Shown in pieces: positions 38,028 to 50,101 of a DNA stretch of 64,000 bases (the first letter of the stretch is position 1; the number at the start of each line of letters is the position of its first letter). Under the pieces are notes generated by a model. The model was given only the letters and a program-made list of their open reading frames with translations, was not told where the DNA came from and ran no database searches. This DNA is from Moringa oleifera (taxonomy: Eukaryota; Streptophyta; Magnoliopsida; Brassicales; Moringaceae), in the NCBI GenBank assembly GCA_021397835.1, contig JAJFZO010000575.1:873001-937000 (forward strand), written 5' to 3'. The translations under genes were made by a program, and so were the position numbers.

Positions 38028-38774
38028 TTAAGAGAAAACTTCCATGCAGAACAACACGGCAAGTCCGGTAACCAATCCTAAGCCCATACTCCTTGCACCT
38101 GCATCGGAATCAGCAGGAGCTGGCTGGTCGGCGGAGGATTCTGTGGTATTTGATGCACCGGAGGGTGATGTCTTTGGGGTTGGAGTGGCACTCGGAGCCT
38201 TAGCCCCGAACAACTGCTCCGGCAACAAGACCTTTTCCACTTGGTACACAGCCAGAGGAAACTGCTGCCTCAGTGCATTGTTGAGCTGGGTCTCAACAAC
38301 CCCAGTTGACACGTTGAGTTGGTTGCCTTGGCCTGTGAAGTTTAGCCCCCAGTTGCCGTCTTCACCACTGGCCAGGGTCCTGACTGGGTTGCTAACCAAC
38401 AGGAGATCACTTAAAGAGTAATACTTGGACGTAATGTGGTAAAGCACGAGCTGCACTTTTTCTTGCGGGCTAAGGTCATTTATGGCACCAGATGGGAGGC
38501 TGTTGAAGGCGTTGTCGGTGGGAGCAAACACCGTCATGCCCTCAGTGGAGCTGTTGAGCTGGTTTATCAGTTGCCTGTCGACTTGGGTCGTGTTCAGAAG
38601 GCGAATGAAGGTCGTGAACTGCCCGCCTTTCTCCAGAATTCCTGTTAGGTTGACCGGCCCAGAAGGGGCCGGTGCCGGTGCCGAGGGGGTTTGAGCTAGA
38701 GTTCGTGAAGAGAAGAGGAAGACAATGGCCAAGCTTAGGAAAACGAGAGACGAAAAACCACCGGTACTGGCCAT
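38028..38774 (-). CDS. Fasciclin-like arabinogalactan protein (FLA11/12-like)
   Basis: This is an intronless 248-residue frame. A signal peptide (about 1-27, ending SSRTLAQ) is followed by a short AP/SP glycomodule ([12 protein letters not shown]). One fasciclin domain spans about residues 40-182, with the H1 motif [10 protein letters not shown] and H2-like [13 protein letters not shown], and the NQLNVST strand plus [14 protein letters not shown] at its end. A second Pro/Thr/Ser region with N-glycosylation sites (SNTTES) precedes a C-terminal hydrophobic tail typical of GPI attachment (after SDAGARS). The single fasciclin domain with GPI tail is group A. FLA11 and FLA12 of this group act in secondary walls of fibres and xylem. 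It is a cell-surface or wall protein. Confidence 0.93.
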   Translation of the reverse strand: MASTGGFSSLVFLSLAIVFLFSSRTLAQTPSAPAPAPSGPVNLTGILEKGGQFTTFIRLLNTTQVDRQLINQLNSSTEGMTVFAPTDNAFNSLPSGAINDLSPQEKVQLVLYHITSKYYSLSDLLLVSNPVRTLASGEDGNWGLNFTGQGNQLNVSTGVVETQLNNALRQQFPLAVYQVEKVLLPEQLFGAKAPSATPTPKTSPSGASNTTESSADQPAPADSDAGARSMGLGLVTGLAVLFCMEVFS

Positions 38775-40130
38775 GGCTTTTGGTAATGGAGTCTCTGTGC
38801 TTGTCTTTGGGTGTGCTTTGTGGCTTGAGGAGAGTGAAGGGTTTTATGGGATAAGATTCTTGGTGGGTTGGCACTCACTTTGTTGGAATGAGCTGGCTTT
38901 GGCTATACCATCAAGACAACACCCTCTCATTTACATTAAAAAAATATATGTGTCTCCTTGCTTATAATAATAAAGAGAAGTAATAGAACATAGATTAGTG
39001 TTTATAGATAGTAATGAAATATTGAAACTTAATTGGCATCTCTAGCTAGTTGTTTTGTCAATAGTTAAGTTAATGGTTGATGGAGCTCTGGTATATCGTT
39101 CTTGGTTGGTGGGAATCGTGTAACTAGCCTTAATTAATTTTCTCATCTGCCAATACAATAAAAAAAAATTCAATCCATATCAAGGTCAACAATCATTCAA
39201 CCAACTTCATACCCCACACTTGAACCACTTTCGAGATTGTGATATCGATAGTTGGCTGGCTCTCAATTGGTCTGATCTAATCCCTTGTTATTTTTGTGTA
39301 ATGATTTGGACAATGAGGCTGCCTCAAGTTTGTCAATCTTGGGATTCCTTTCCTCTCAAATGGGTATTTCTTGATCTGCGGGGAAGCTTCTCTGCAATTA
39401 CCTAATTAATCACCAGTGTTTCTTCAAGCTAGAATTAAAATTCTTAACAGGGTAGTTGAAAGAAATATATATTTTTTCTTTCCGAACTCTTTGTCTTTTA
39501 TTCTTTGTCTGCCAGGGTGTTGGTATTCAAGTTTTAATCATATAAAGAGAATATATATCCCCAAATTGGCACCCTGGCATATCATGGCAAGCCGGAAAAA
39601 GATACCCATCACAATTATTTTTATCAAATTTCCTCATTATGATAAGAAGATATATATGTATATATACACACACACATTTGTATGAGCTCTCAAAAGGCAG
39701 CTCCACTATGTATTCTTGTCAAATAAGGGAGATGAAGAATAATTTGACCATAGAAAATGAGTAAAAGTAACCAATGAACTTACGTTGTAACAATCACTTC
39801 CAATCTCCTGCTTGGATTCAATATTCTTCAATTCATTTGCATCCTGACGTAGTTGAGTAATGCATTGGTTATGGCATGAAGATAGTTGCATTCACACAAC
39901 ATGTAGGAGTAGGTCCACTGTCTCGCTGCTGGCTCTACGAGTTCTAAGTATCCTTCCTGGCAATGAGTTTGAAAAATACTGCTAGATTTTCATATTTTAC
40001 ATGGCTTAAGTTTGCAGATGCAGTAAGCGGCAACAGTGGAAATGCTGTGTCCATGATCAAGGCAGATTAAAAGGGTTCGTGACAAGATTGAGAGTTCTTT
40101 TAGGTCTTTATGTGATGTCCCCAGTGCCGT
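38775..40130. other. Intergenic, no gene seen
   Basis: This holds the FLA promoter and the 3' flank of the MLO gene. A TA/CA simple repeat lies at 39650-39677. No coding exon is recognised. Confidence 0.5.
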
Positions 40131-43100
40131 TCATTGCCAGCTGCTCCTGAAAGAGATTTCGTGCTCATAGGTTTCTCTGGAAACAATCTTCCGATCAATT
40201 TCCTCGTTGGTGATCTCTGAAGTTGAAGGACCTGGTGTATCTGGGTTAGGAGTAGAGCTTTTCTGCTCTTCTTCTGTGATGTCTGTGCTGGGGGGCTTCA
40301 TGACTGCCATGGGAGGAAGGCGTTCAAGCTCTGCAGCCTGTGTATCTTTCATGTCTGCAACTGAAGTATCCCTGGAAATAGGTGATCTGGACCTTGATGA
40401 GTGTCCACTTGAAAGTGATGATCTCTTCTTAGAAAGACTCTTTCTTGCTTTGTAATGCCAACATTTCAGGCCTTTAGCTACACTTTCAGTGAAGACCGCT
40501 TTGTCCATGCGAGAACCCATCTGATTCCAAAAGTTACAGCAATGAAACAATGAAGTTTATAAGTCTGATTCAGCTTCTGAGATGAAAAGGGATCCATGTA
40601 TTTGTACCTGAGTGACAAGTGCATAAAGAGGCAAAGTTCTATAACCACAAAGAAACTGCACAAGAATCCCCATGGTAATCCTTATGACAATGTCCTCGAT
40701 TTCTTCATTGAAGCAAGATCTGAGGCCATACTCATACTGTCATTTTCCAAGGTGGTCAGTCTAGGATGCAAGAACCAGCACTCATGTTTACCAATTTAAG
40801 ATACCTACCCACGTCCACGTGAAGAAAGCCAGCTGAAAAGAGTTCTGCAACCAAATTCAAAACCTTTTTTTCATCATCTTACCATGCATGTCTGCATAAA
40901 TCATATCTAGTAAACATTTACAAATGATATGTGCTGAAAAATGAAGGGTAAGCCTTATTTTTACTACCCAATTCAATGGTTTCTCTTTGAGCTAAATGCT
41001 TTACTTATTTTCAAATCTGTAAAATAAACTACATAACTATAGTCATTTGGAATACCTGGATTAGTACGAGTTGAAGGAGATGGAGAAGCCATTTTGGTTG
41101 ACCAAACCAGAAGAGATCATCACTCAGCTTCACAGGAAAAGCTCCAAAAACTACGGTGTTGCTTTTGTAACTTTCCACACACATATTGGTTATAATGACA
41201 TGCAGCTTTGTTCCCACAAGAAGAACAATCTTTCACAGAAAATAAGAAAGCAGAAATATATATCTGAGATAATTTACCATATCAGAACAGAACATAAGAT
41301 TATGTGCAGATATTACCACAAGAGGTATAAAGGGTAGCCAATAGTGACTGTAGAAACCTGCCAATTAATGAATCACAATACTCAGTATCAAGCTCTGAAA
41401 CATATATATATATATATATATATATATGCAGTGAAGCGCACTGAGTCATATTATTGCTAGATCAATGTGACTTCAGTGCTATAAATGTCTTACCATGTGC
41501 GCTGAAGAAGATGAAGAGTACGAAGAACATCCAGATCCAAAACCTGCAACATTGCGGTGCTAACATTTTATCTGATTAATTTAATAGTTCAATGTTATAT
41601 TTTCTGTATAGGTCATCCTTATTGGTCTTGCATGAATTATTTAGTGATGGAGGAACCTTTTACCTGATATCAACCACCTGCTCAAAATCAGCATCATAAG
41701 CTCTGGCAAGGAATTTCTGGAAGTTGAAATTGCTGGATTCAGCTGTATTAGCCTATGGAAACGAGCATGGAGATCAGATACCATTTGTAAAAGAATTAGT
41801 AACATTGTTGATGGTCTTACTTACCATGATGAATCCATTACGAAGAGTAAAGTAATCAGCTTTCGAGGCTGTGCTACTGAATTGACGAAGAAAGCAAACC
41901 TACTCAGTGAGAAAATGAAATCATCATGTTACGAATAAACATGAAGTGGATACAAGAAGACTGTATCAGCTGCAAGTGATTGATGATCTGAAACTGGACA
42001 TACTGGCCAAAGCAAGAAAGGTTTATCACTCCAAAGTTTCAAATGTCTTCGTCCAAAAGTTGTTTGGTGTGTTAATCGGAACCTTCTTGGATCTGTGCAA
42101 GTGAAGTTTTCCAAACACAAGAATCAAATAAGGTCTGCCCAATCATACTATACCTCTTAAGATCTGTAGTCGTTTATATCCATCACATTCTATTTATGAA
42201 AATTATGAGTAGCTAGGCACAAGAAATGGAGTAAATGCTCCACCAGTTATGGTGGAAATTAACAGAGATAGTTTACCATTGGCAATCTTATATTGAAGCG
42301 ATCGTGTCTCCTCCTCCCATGCTTTCCATCTCCTCATCTGTTCACATTGGAATCTTAAGGCGAAGTCAAAGCATAAAAGTTTTATATTGTTTTCTAATAG
42401 TTTATCTGATTTTCCAAACTCCTGGTCTGTTCATTCACACCATCTAGTCCTTTCATGCCCGCAAAAGCAAAGATTTGATTCTTATATATTATGGAAATTA
42501 AACCTTTTGATTACAAGGAGGAAATTATGGGTTCTTTATAATTAGACAATGCAAGAACCGTTAAGAGCATTCATTTTGCGATCCTATAATATAATTTCTT
42601 TGTCTAGAATAGCTAAGAGACCATTAAATTTCTCCGAAATTGAAGTTTCTTTGAACTGGAAGCCAGCAGCTACATATGATTTACGTAGCAGATAAGAAGT
42701 ATTTCTTATATGGTAAATTTAATGAGATATACTAATTAGGACACTAAGATCAGTAAAGGGTAAAGCTTTTTGGCTACCAGGTACCTTGGCAAGCCCAAGA
42801 CACATTGTTAATACACAATAAAGAACATGAAACACTGCCAACATAGAGATGAAGATACGCAGCTGCTCGACTCCTTCGCCAGACATCAATGGCACCTTTC
42901 CCTGTGACCATAAAACAATGAACGTTAGGCAACCATATATGATCTTACTTGTTCCATCGCTTGAACAATCTTAATTTCATTACCATTTGTAGGACAGATT
43001 ACAAAATTACTTACCTTTTCCTGACAATGATTTGCAGATGAAGCAGCTTCTGCTTCCATGAGATCCTCATCAGCATCTTCGCATGGAAGAAAAGAGTTTG

Positions 43101-43537
43101 CCACAGCTTGAGGTATACAGATTTTTGATATGGGCGCTTCTGATATTGTAAGTAGTAATGATATGAAACCCAGGATCATCATTTCTGCACCAAAAACAGA
43201 AAGAAATAACGCATCCGATCTCAAATCATGACCATAAAGATGCAAAAGATTTGTCAGACAGAACATGAGCTAACCTGTTTTGATTTTCATTAAAGCCCTT
43301 ATGAGGGATTTTCTTCTTCTTTTCCTGAGGAACTGCAAGAATTATGACATTGAACAAACCGCATATGAGAATTAACGTCACCTTCGTGAATGTTTTAAGA
43401 GAACACAAATGAATACATACCTTAGCTAGATAGTGAAGTCCAGCTTCGATCATGAAAGAAATGAGATAGATAAACCAACAAACAATAGAAACAGCCCATG
43501 TTGGTGTATTCTCAAGGGAAACACTCACTCCATCCAT
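40131..43537 (-). CDS. MLO-like seven-transmembrane protein
   Basis: Fourteen exons join in frame: 43537-43421, 43332-43275, 43184-43015, 42901-42785, 42337-42277, 42092-42004, 41899-41825, 41752-41664, 41543-41494, 41357-41317, 41229-41056, 40844-40809, 40736-40608 and 40520-40131, giving 531 residues. Family landmarks are [18 protein letters not shown] (TM1), [13 protein letters not shown] (TM2), [13 protein letters not shown] (TM3), [78 protein letters not shown], and YEYGLRSCF with [20 protein letters not shown]. The tail begins with the amphipathic calmodulin-binding stretch ([17 protein letters not shown]) and is then Ser/Pro-rich. MLO proteins are plasma-membrane, Ca2+-linked; some clades govern powdery mildew susceptibility, others root thigmotropism or pollen reception. 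The clade is not resolved. A TATA-like TATATATGG lies near 43630 on the minus strand. Confidence 0.94.
41402..41427. repeat. AT microsatellite in MLO intron
   Basis: A pure alternating AT run of about 26 bases inside the intron between MLO exons 9 and 10. Confidence 0.85.
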
Positions 43538-45179
43538 CTTTTCTGGAGCTGCAGCAGTTTAATTCTACCTCTTTAAAGATTCTCTCTTGTCTTCTTGTTC
43601 AGCTGTTAGCCTTGCCTGGGAGCAAAACCATATATAGTCAGTGACTCATAGTTGCAGTCAATTAAGTGATTGACAGTTCCCACCAAGATGGACAGAATTT
43701 GTCAAACAAGTCACTGTCCAATATTTATATCGATCTCTCTCCGTAGAATTCTGGGAATAATAGTTCCTTTGCTTTTTTGAATAATCTCACCAGGTTCCAT
43801 GAGCAATCATCCACCACCTTCCATTTATTTCTTTGTTAAGTATAATACCCATAATCACCAAATCTATTAATAGATTTTGAACCACAACTTTATGGGTAAT
43901 TAATCAAGATAGAATTAATTAACATCACAGGCTTGTGCACCACAAAGTGAAAGAAAATTGGTGGAAAGCAACTACTGTTCAAAGGTATTAAATTTTCAAA
44001 ATAATTTTATACTAAGATCATTATTATAATTGAGGAAGAAAGAACTAGGATACTTCCTATTTCATTAACAAATCTTTCAAGGGTATGTAAAAGATAAAAA
44101 TAAAATAATTTATAAAGTTTATAAATTTAGTACGAAAGTAAAATATTCCCGGCACTTCTCATAAAAATTGAGAAGTCAAACATGTTATTCTTTTTAATTA
44201 TTTACTTAATTTGGTTTGCATTTCATCTGTAAATTTAGATCACCCCTATGAATATATAATAAATCATTATCGCTGTGCGGAAACACTAGAAAGCTTAGCT
44301 CAACAGATCAACATATTTTCCAGGTGAAGCCAAACTCCACTGCTCTTGATTTGGCTTATATTAACGTGTAACTACGAAAATTATGAGCAAAAGAGAGACG
44401 AACATTCGCAGCCTTTAATGCCTTGACTTTGTGAAAGCTAATAACCGGAAATTTGTTCCTTGGTCGGTTTTGAAAATGATAGACAAATCAACAAAACAAA
44501 GGTTTTAATTTAAAAATTTGATCACCTAAATTTCTAATTTTTGTTTATGTGAACATGTCAGGGTCGGTCCAGGTAGGAATAACACGTACTCCCCTCGTTA
44601 CAACATTAAACTACGTAGCATGTGTTTCACAAAGACATTTTTAGATCACTGAATATAGATGTAAATAAATCTTAACTACCCACAAAAATTATTTTGTCAA
44701 GTTAATATTTTTAATGTAATGTTTTGATTTTGAGACATATCTCTTTCATATGAGACATTTTATTTCATTGTTACTTTGAATTTATTAAAAGAAAGCGTAC
44801 ACATGCAAGTAAAAGAAGAAGGATTCATTGCTCTATGCACTAATTTTTATTTGAATAAGTTTCAAAATAGTACATTTTGATTTTCCATATGTATTATCTA
44901 TATGTAATGCATGAACCACGACTTTTTATTTTAATGTTGTGTGGATGCCTCACCATGACTGACTAGTTCAATCATTAATAGTTGCGAAGCACTAAGCAAA
45001 GAGCAATTAGACTAACTAATCTTTCTTCTCTTCCAGAGTAATCAAACCCATTAGTCGTTCAGCCCACATAAGTACCCAATTGGCCCAATAGGAAAAATGG
45101 GGCCTTTCTAGTTGGGTTATTATGTTGGATCAAATTTGGTAACGGTCCACGAAAATCAATTTCAGCCCAATTTAACATA

Positions 45180-45640
45180 ATTAACAGAAAATTTACATTA
45201 TTATTTTAAAAAATAAAATATATTTATTAAAAATAAGCATCACCAACATTTTGATCTAAATTTTTCTCATTAATTTAAATTTTAATATATTAATTTAATT
45301 AATTATATATTTAATGTTTAATTAAATTTTAGTTTAAATATTCACCCTTTGAATTTAAATAATTTTTATAATTTTTCAAAAAAATTTAACATTTTTTTCA
45401 TAATAATTTAAATATTTATGTAAATCTTTAAGTTAAAATTCATTTTACAACATCTTTCATTTGATTTTTAAAATTTTATTTTTTTTTTGGTATGATCTAA
45501 ATTAAATCAAAAAATTAAATATACCATTAATTCAATCTATTTTTAATGTCTAAAATAAAAATGGATAATTTGAAAAATTTTATAATTAAATTATTATATA
45601 TTAGTGTTTTATTTTAAAAATAAAAAATTATATTAAAAGA
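45180..45640. repeat. AT-rich low-complexity block
   Basis: Nearly pure A/T DNA similar in texture to the blocks at 14.5, 31.9 and 53.6 kb. Confidence 0.5.
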
Positions 45641-46067
45641 ATGTGACATATACAATAGGTAAGTTCATGCACTGCTGAGTATTTGGGAGGAAGACAGATG
45701 GCATAGCACATCAGCATGCAGCCGCACAGTTGTCACCAATGCAAAGAGTATGGGAACAATGTAGGGTCCTCGCATCCTGAGACATGTTCACGCTGATGAT
45801 GCTGTCACGTGGTCCTCAGTGTTACAGAGTTGTCTTCTACTTCTTCCCTCTAGAGTAGCAGGCACTCATCAGCTGGCAGCAACTCGAGGAAGATAACCAC
45901 TTTGTCTTCTTTGCTGGCGGGATCGCCTGATCTTTTACTTTTACACAAACTTCATTGCATCATGATCGTCTGATATGGATCAGACGACCAGTTGTGATCA
46001 GAATGCAGTGTGATTTCGTGGAGGCATATATGGATCACAAACGCACTGGAAAGAGGGCGAGAAGAAT

Positions 46068-46191
46068 CTCAACTGGGTCGAGAGATTGTTGTTTTTGTAG
46101 TTTTCTTCTTTATATACTGGATACTGTACTCTCAACTGGGTAGAGAGATTGCTGTTTTTGTAGTTTTCTTCTTTATATACTGGATTCCGTA
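46068..46191. repeat. 62-bp tandem duplication upstream of legumin copy 1
   Basis: Two adjacent 62-bp units start with tctcaactgggt at 46068 and 46130. They differ at only a few bases (tcgaga/tagaga, ttgttg/ttgctg, atactg/ttccg). They end about 70 bp before the RY element of legumin copy 1. Confidence 0.85.
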
Positions 46192-46257
46192 CTCTAAGTT
46201 TCATGGACACCTGGACTGCGTGTCGTTGTGATGTGTAAGAAAGTAGGGTTAATTAGC

Positions 46258-46326
46258 CATGCAAAGGGAGGAATGGCTTCTTATATGTGTCACTCCCTGA
46301 TCACTTCTCTTTCCTTTCTATAAATA
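46258..46326 (+). promoter_or_regulatory. Legumin copy 1 promoter: RY element and TATA box
   Basis: The RY/legumin-box core CATGCA is at 46258-46263 and TATAAATA at 46319-46326, 81 bp before the ATG. RY elements are bound by B3 seed regulators (ABI3/FUS3/LEC2). Both elements are intact although the gene is broken. Confidence 0.7.
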
Positions 46327-46406
46327 GCACCACCCACTAGACTTTCCACTTCATTCCAATGCATGAAAGTTCTGTTTGCTAGAGAAAGGAAACCACCACA
46401 AACGCC

Positions 46407-48156
46407 ATGGATAAGCCTTCTTTGCTCTCTCTTTCCATCATCCTTCTCGTGCTCTCCCATGGCTGCCTAGGACAGCAGCCAGGCCAACAAGGTGAGGGCC
46501 AATGGGGGCCGGGACAAAGCCAGCAAGGTCAGCAGTTTCGAGCTGAGTGTGTACTCCAGCAGCTTAACGCTATCCAGCCCAGTCAACGCATCCAGCACGA
46601 AGCTGGTGTGATCGAGACCTGGGACCATAATTCCCCTCAACTCTGGTGAGCTGGTGTGTCCGTCTATCGAGTCACCATTCATCAACACGGCCTTCTCTTG
46701 CCAACCTTCACCAATGCCAATCAAATTGGATATGTTGTTCAAGGTAAACTACTGGTCCTTGGAACTTTAATTAACTTCCAAAATTAAGAGAAGAAACTGA
46801 TTTGAGGGCACGCGATATTATTTAACCACAGGTTCTGGTGCAACCGGGCAGATAAAACCTGTATGTCCTGAGACCTACCAAGAGCCACAACAATTACAAT
46901 TCCAGGGCCAACAAGGGCAGGGTCAGAAAGGCCAAGGCCAAGGCCAGTCAGGGCCAGGACAAGGCCAACAAGGACAGGGCCAGGGACCAGGCCAAGAAAG
47001 GCAGGGACAGCAGGGGCAACAGGGCCAAATCTTCTTTGATATGCACCAGAAGATTCATCGCTTGCGTCCGGGTGATGTCTTCGCATTGCAAGCCGGAGAA
47101 GCCCATTGGTGCTACAACGACGGCGATTCCCCACTTGTTTTCGTGGCTGTTATCGACCTCAGCGACCCAGCAAACCAACTTGATAGGGTTCCAAGGGTAA
47201 GAAACTCTACTGCACGTCACATAGTTTTCTTATCATCACTCGCCACTAACACAATATGTAATATGCATGTTTGCAGGTATTCCAGCTAGCTGGTACTAAC
47301 CCACAACAGCAACAGAACTTCAACATTTTCCACGGCTTCGACCCTCGAATCTTGGCCGAGTCCTTCAAAATACCTCTTCAAACTGCAAGGCAGCTCCAGA
47401 ATAGCAACAGCCAAAAAGGAAACATCATTAGGGTCCAAGCCGGGCTTCAGTTCATCAGGCCTCCACTCAGGGGTACACAACAAGGATCCGGCGGACAATA
47501 CGACAATGGCCTGGAGGAGACTGTCTGCACCATGAGGATGCATGAGAACATTGACGACCCCCAACGCGCCGACTTTTACACCAGACAAGCCGGTCGCGTT
47601 AGCACTCTCAACAGATTCAACCTCCCCATCCTCCGCTTCGTCCGACTCAGTGCCGAGAGAGTTGTACTCCAACCCGTAAGTTACAAAGCCACCATTGTGT
47701 TGTTCTTGCCAACAAAAATTGATTTGTATCGTTCGTTTATTGTGTTCATGAAAGTTGCTTTTGATTCGCAGCACGGCATGGTGTTACCGCACTGGAATGT
47801 GAACGCACACGCCATAATGTACGTGACACACGGCCGGGCAAGGATCCAGGTGGTGAACAGCAACGGGCAACGGCGAACTTAGCCAGGGACAGATCCTGGC
47901 GGTGCCACAGGGCTTCGCGGTAGTGAAACGGGCCGAGTCACAAGGATTCTCATTCATCGCTCTCAAGACTCACGACAACGCCATCGTCAACAGCCTGGCT
48001 GGTCGTTTATCAACCATGAGAGCCGTCCCTCTGGAAGTTATCAGCCACGGTTACGGGGTTTCCAGGCAACAGGCTTACCACATCAAGTACAACGCCCAAG
48101 ACAGCCTCTTGACTCTCACAAATCCTTCCTCTCAAAAGCAGATAGCTGACGCATAA
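46407..48156 (+). pseudogene. 11S globulin (legumin) copy 1, broken
   Basis: It keeps the 4-exon legumin structure: 46407-46743, 46832-47196, 47277-47675 and 47772-48156. Signal peptide, Gln-rich hypervariable region, the Asn-Gly processing site (DNGLEETVC) and both cupin halves are recognisable. Two independent lesions exist. In exon 1, a TGA at 46647-46649 stands where copies 2 and 3 have the TGT of QLRCAGV, so a conserved Cys codon became a stop. In exon 4, an 11-base deletion after VVNSNG shifts the frame and gives TAG at 47880-47882; the rest of the basic chain continues in another frame to 48156. Exons 2 and 3 are still open. An active copy would encode a seed storage globulin. Splice sites and promoter look intact, so transcripts may still form and be degraded. 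Confidence 0.85.
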
Positions 48157-49319
48157 TGTAAATTGTCACGATGAACGTACCTATGTGGGGGTTTTTCTGC
48201 TGCTTTGGCGGCATGAAAACAAAAATAAGAAGAAATTCTCCTACCGTACTGTACTTTCTTTGTGTGATAAGTGAGTAGTAATCTAGCGTAATGTAACTCC
48301 CACCGTGTAGACAGTTCAATAATCGCTCTCTCCTAGATCTTGTGCATATCTATGCATCCATGTCTGTCATATTCCGTAGTGAGGCCTCTAACCTCAGGAT
48401 TAATTAAGCTGCGATGACCTCATGAGTCGAAAATCTGACATCTATATCATATTAAACATAATTAAATCCTTAGTGCTTTTAAATAAATTAATGTGACTTA
48501 GCTAGGCACTGCAAGTGACCATAAATATGTTTAAGAAAGTGAAAAAATAAGTATTAGTTGTTTCTTTTGTTTATTAACAAGTTGATAGATCTATGGGGAA
48601 GGTAATTGGGTAGATTAATATCAAGAAATTGATTGATAAAAAATTAATATTAATTTTGCTTCTCCCATGTGAATCAGTTCATACTTAAACAACTATATAT
48701 ACTGCGCATGGAGAAAGTTAAGTTAATCATGATGTCATGACCAAGAGTTATTTAATACTGATCCGGTAATTTAATGTCTTTGTAACCAGCAATGCAAGAA
48801 AGGACTTAATTAATCTTTTACAAATTTTCAGTTTAGTGAATAAAATCCAAGTCTTATTACAATCAAAAGACAATTCTTATCCTCGCTTAACACACCGGTT
48901 TTTTTGACTGGTGTTGCAGCTTCTCTTTCCTTACTGACTTGTCAACTATCTTTCGAATTTGTTGGAATTGATCCTTCAAGCAAGTGCTGCAAATTTCTTT
49001 CTGCCCTTTCAGGTTTTCATGCTGTTGATGACCGTTGAATGAGCTGGAAAATGTCTTTTGCATATATACAACAAAGATTGATTCAAGAAAGAGGAGAGTC
49101 AAAGCAAGGAAAACAGAGGAGAACTGCTGGTGGTTTCTAAATTTTCCAGGAACGTTGTTGCACATTTGGGCAGAAAGCTGGGCATTCTTGATGTGTACAA
49201 GACTGCTTAAAGACATCAAGGAGTAGCTGAATCACCACATTCCTTAATTTATTTGATACAACAAGAATTCTATGCATAGAATTTGGAATTCATGCATGCA
49301 AAGCTCACGTGTACATCAG
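48157..49319. other. 3' flank of legumin copy 1 and spacer
   Basis: The legumin copy 1 3' region is followed by ordinary spacer and one possible small gene on the minus strand (48887-49216). Confidence 0.5.
48887..49216 (-). CDS. Hypothetical small single-pass membrane protein (109 aa)
   Basis: This is an intronless frame starting at the ATG at 49216 (MSLSSLVHIKNAQLS). A hydrophobic segment FSSVFLALTLLFLESIFVVY at about residues 33-52 could cross a membrane. The C-terminal half is basic and Lys/Gln-rich with one CSTC pair. I recognise no family. It sits inside the legumin cluster between copy 1 and the orphan promoter, on the opposite strand. The composition looks protein-like, but no promoter is evident and the frame could be chance. 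Confidence is low. Confidence 0.3.
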   Translation of the reverse strand: MSLSSLVHIKNAQLSAQMCNNVPGKFRNHQQFSSVFLALTLLFLESIFVVYMQKTFSSSFNGHQQHENLKGQKEICSTCLKDQFQQIRKIVDKSVRKEKLQHQSKKPVC

Positions 49320-50059
49320 TGATGTGTTTAATTTGAGTTGAGGATCACTTCAAAGACAAAAATCCAAGCAGTTTCTGTTTTTCACAGTGTTTCTGTCTCC
49401 TCTTGCCTGTCTGCGACAAAGTTCTCTTCTTTTTTTTTTATTTTTTATTTAAAAGACAGAGAAAGAGAAAGGCAGATGACCTTAACATGCAACCAACACA
49501 ATTGTCAACTAGGCAGAAGAATCAAACAACAAAGATAACTGAGCCGCTGTTTTGCGACATCTTGTTCTTACTTGTATATCCACTTCATCTACGATCAGAT
49601 AAGAAAATGAACAGGTGAATTTGTTGCATACACCTGTGTTAATGCTTAAACAAAGCTTCTGATGAAGCCATGAGCTCACCATGCCTGCTTCTTTTCATTC
49701 ATGAAGAAAATATATAACGACTCAAATGCACTAAAAACAACACCTTAAGAATATCTCTGATGGAGACAGATTGCTATTTTGTACCTTTCTCCTTTATGTT
49801 GGGCTCTTTGTACTCTTCTCTGATGCTTAGAGACACCTGTCCTATACCAGCTGCCTTGACGATGTGTAAGAAGCTAGACTTAAGGAGCCATGCGGAGTGA
49901 AGTGTGGCTAAACCACACTTTCTTCTGTGTCACTTCCTCATCTCACTTTCTCTTGTATAAATACTCGCACTTTCTAGTTCTGTCTACGGTTCAAAACACA
50001 AAGCAAGCAAGAGTAGCATATCTAATCATCATGCGCATCGAACCTCAAGAAACACCATG
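49320..50059 (+). promoter_or_regulatory. Orphan legumin promoter and leader (no gene behind it)
   Basis: This matches the upstream regions of legumin copies 2 and 3 in order. It has an aagc(a/g)gtttctgtt block near 49370, gatgtgtaagaagctag near 49861, a degraded RY (CATGCG at 49889-49894 instead of CATGCA), gtggctaaaccac, TATAAATA at 49956-49963 and the leader aaacacaaagcaagcaagag. It ends with aacaccATG (ATG 50057-50059). After the ATG the sequence no longer matches legumin: the frame reads Cys-Lys-Glu-Leu-stop. This is the 5' end of a fourth legumin copy whose coding part is gone. Confidence 0.75.
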
Positions 50060-50101
50060 TGTAAGGAGCTATAATATATTAATGATATAAAATTGATATC
50101 A

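Larger units (their letters stand above)
43538..46257. other. Intergenic between MLO and the legumin cluster
   Basis: It contains the MLO promoter, an AT-rich block (about 45180-45640), a short inverted repeat (45963-45988) and a 62-bp direct duplication (46068-46191). No coding exon with a signature was seen. Confidence 0.5.

Noticed and set aside
41330..41360. ctacag just inside MLO exon 10 as acceptor
   Set aside because: It shifts the frame. The upstream ggcag acceptor at 41358-41359 gives the conserved [11 protein letters not shown].
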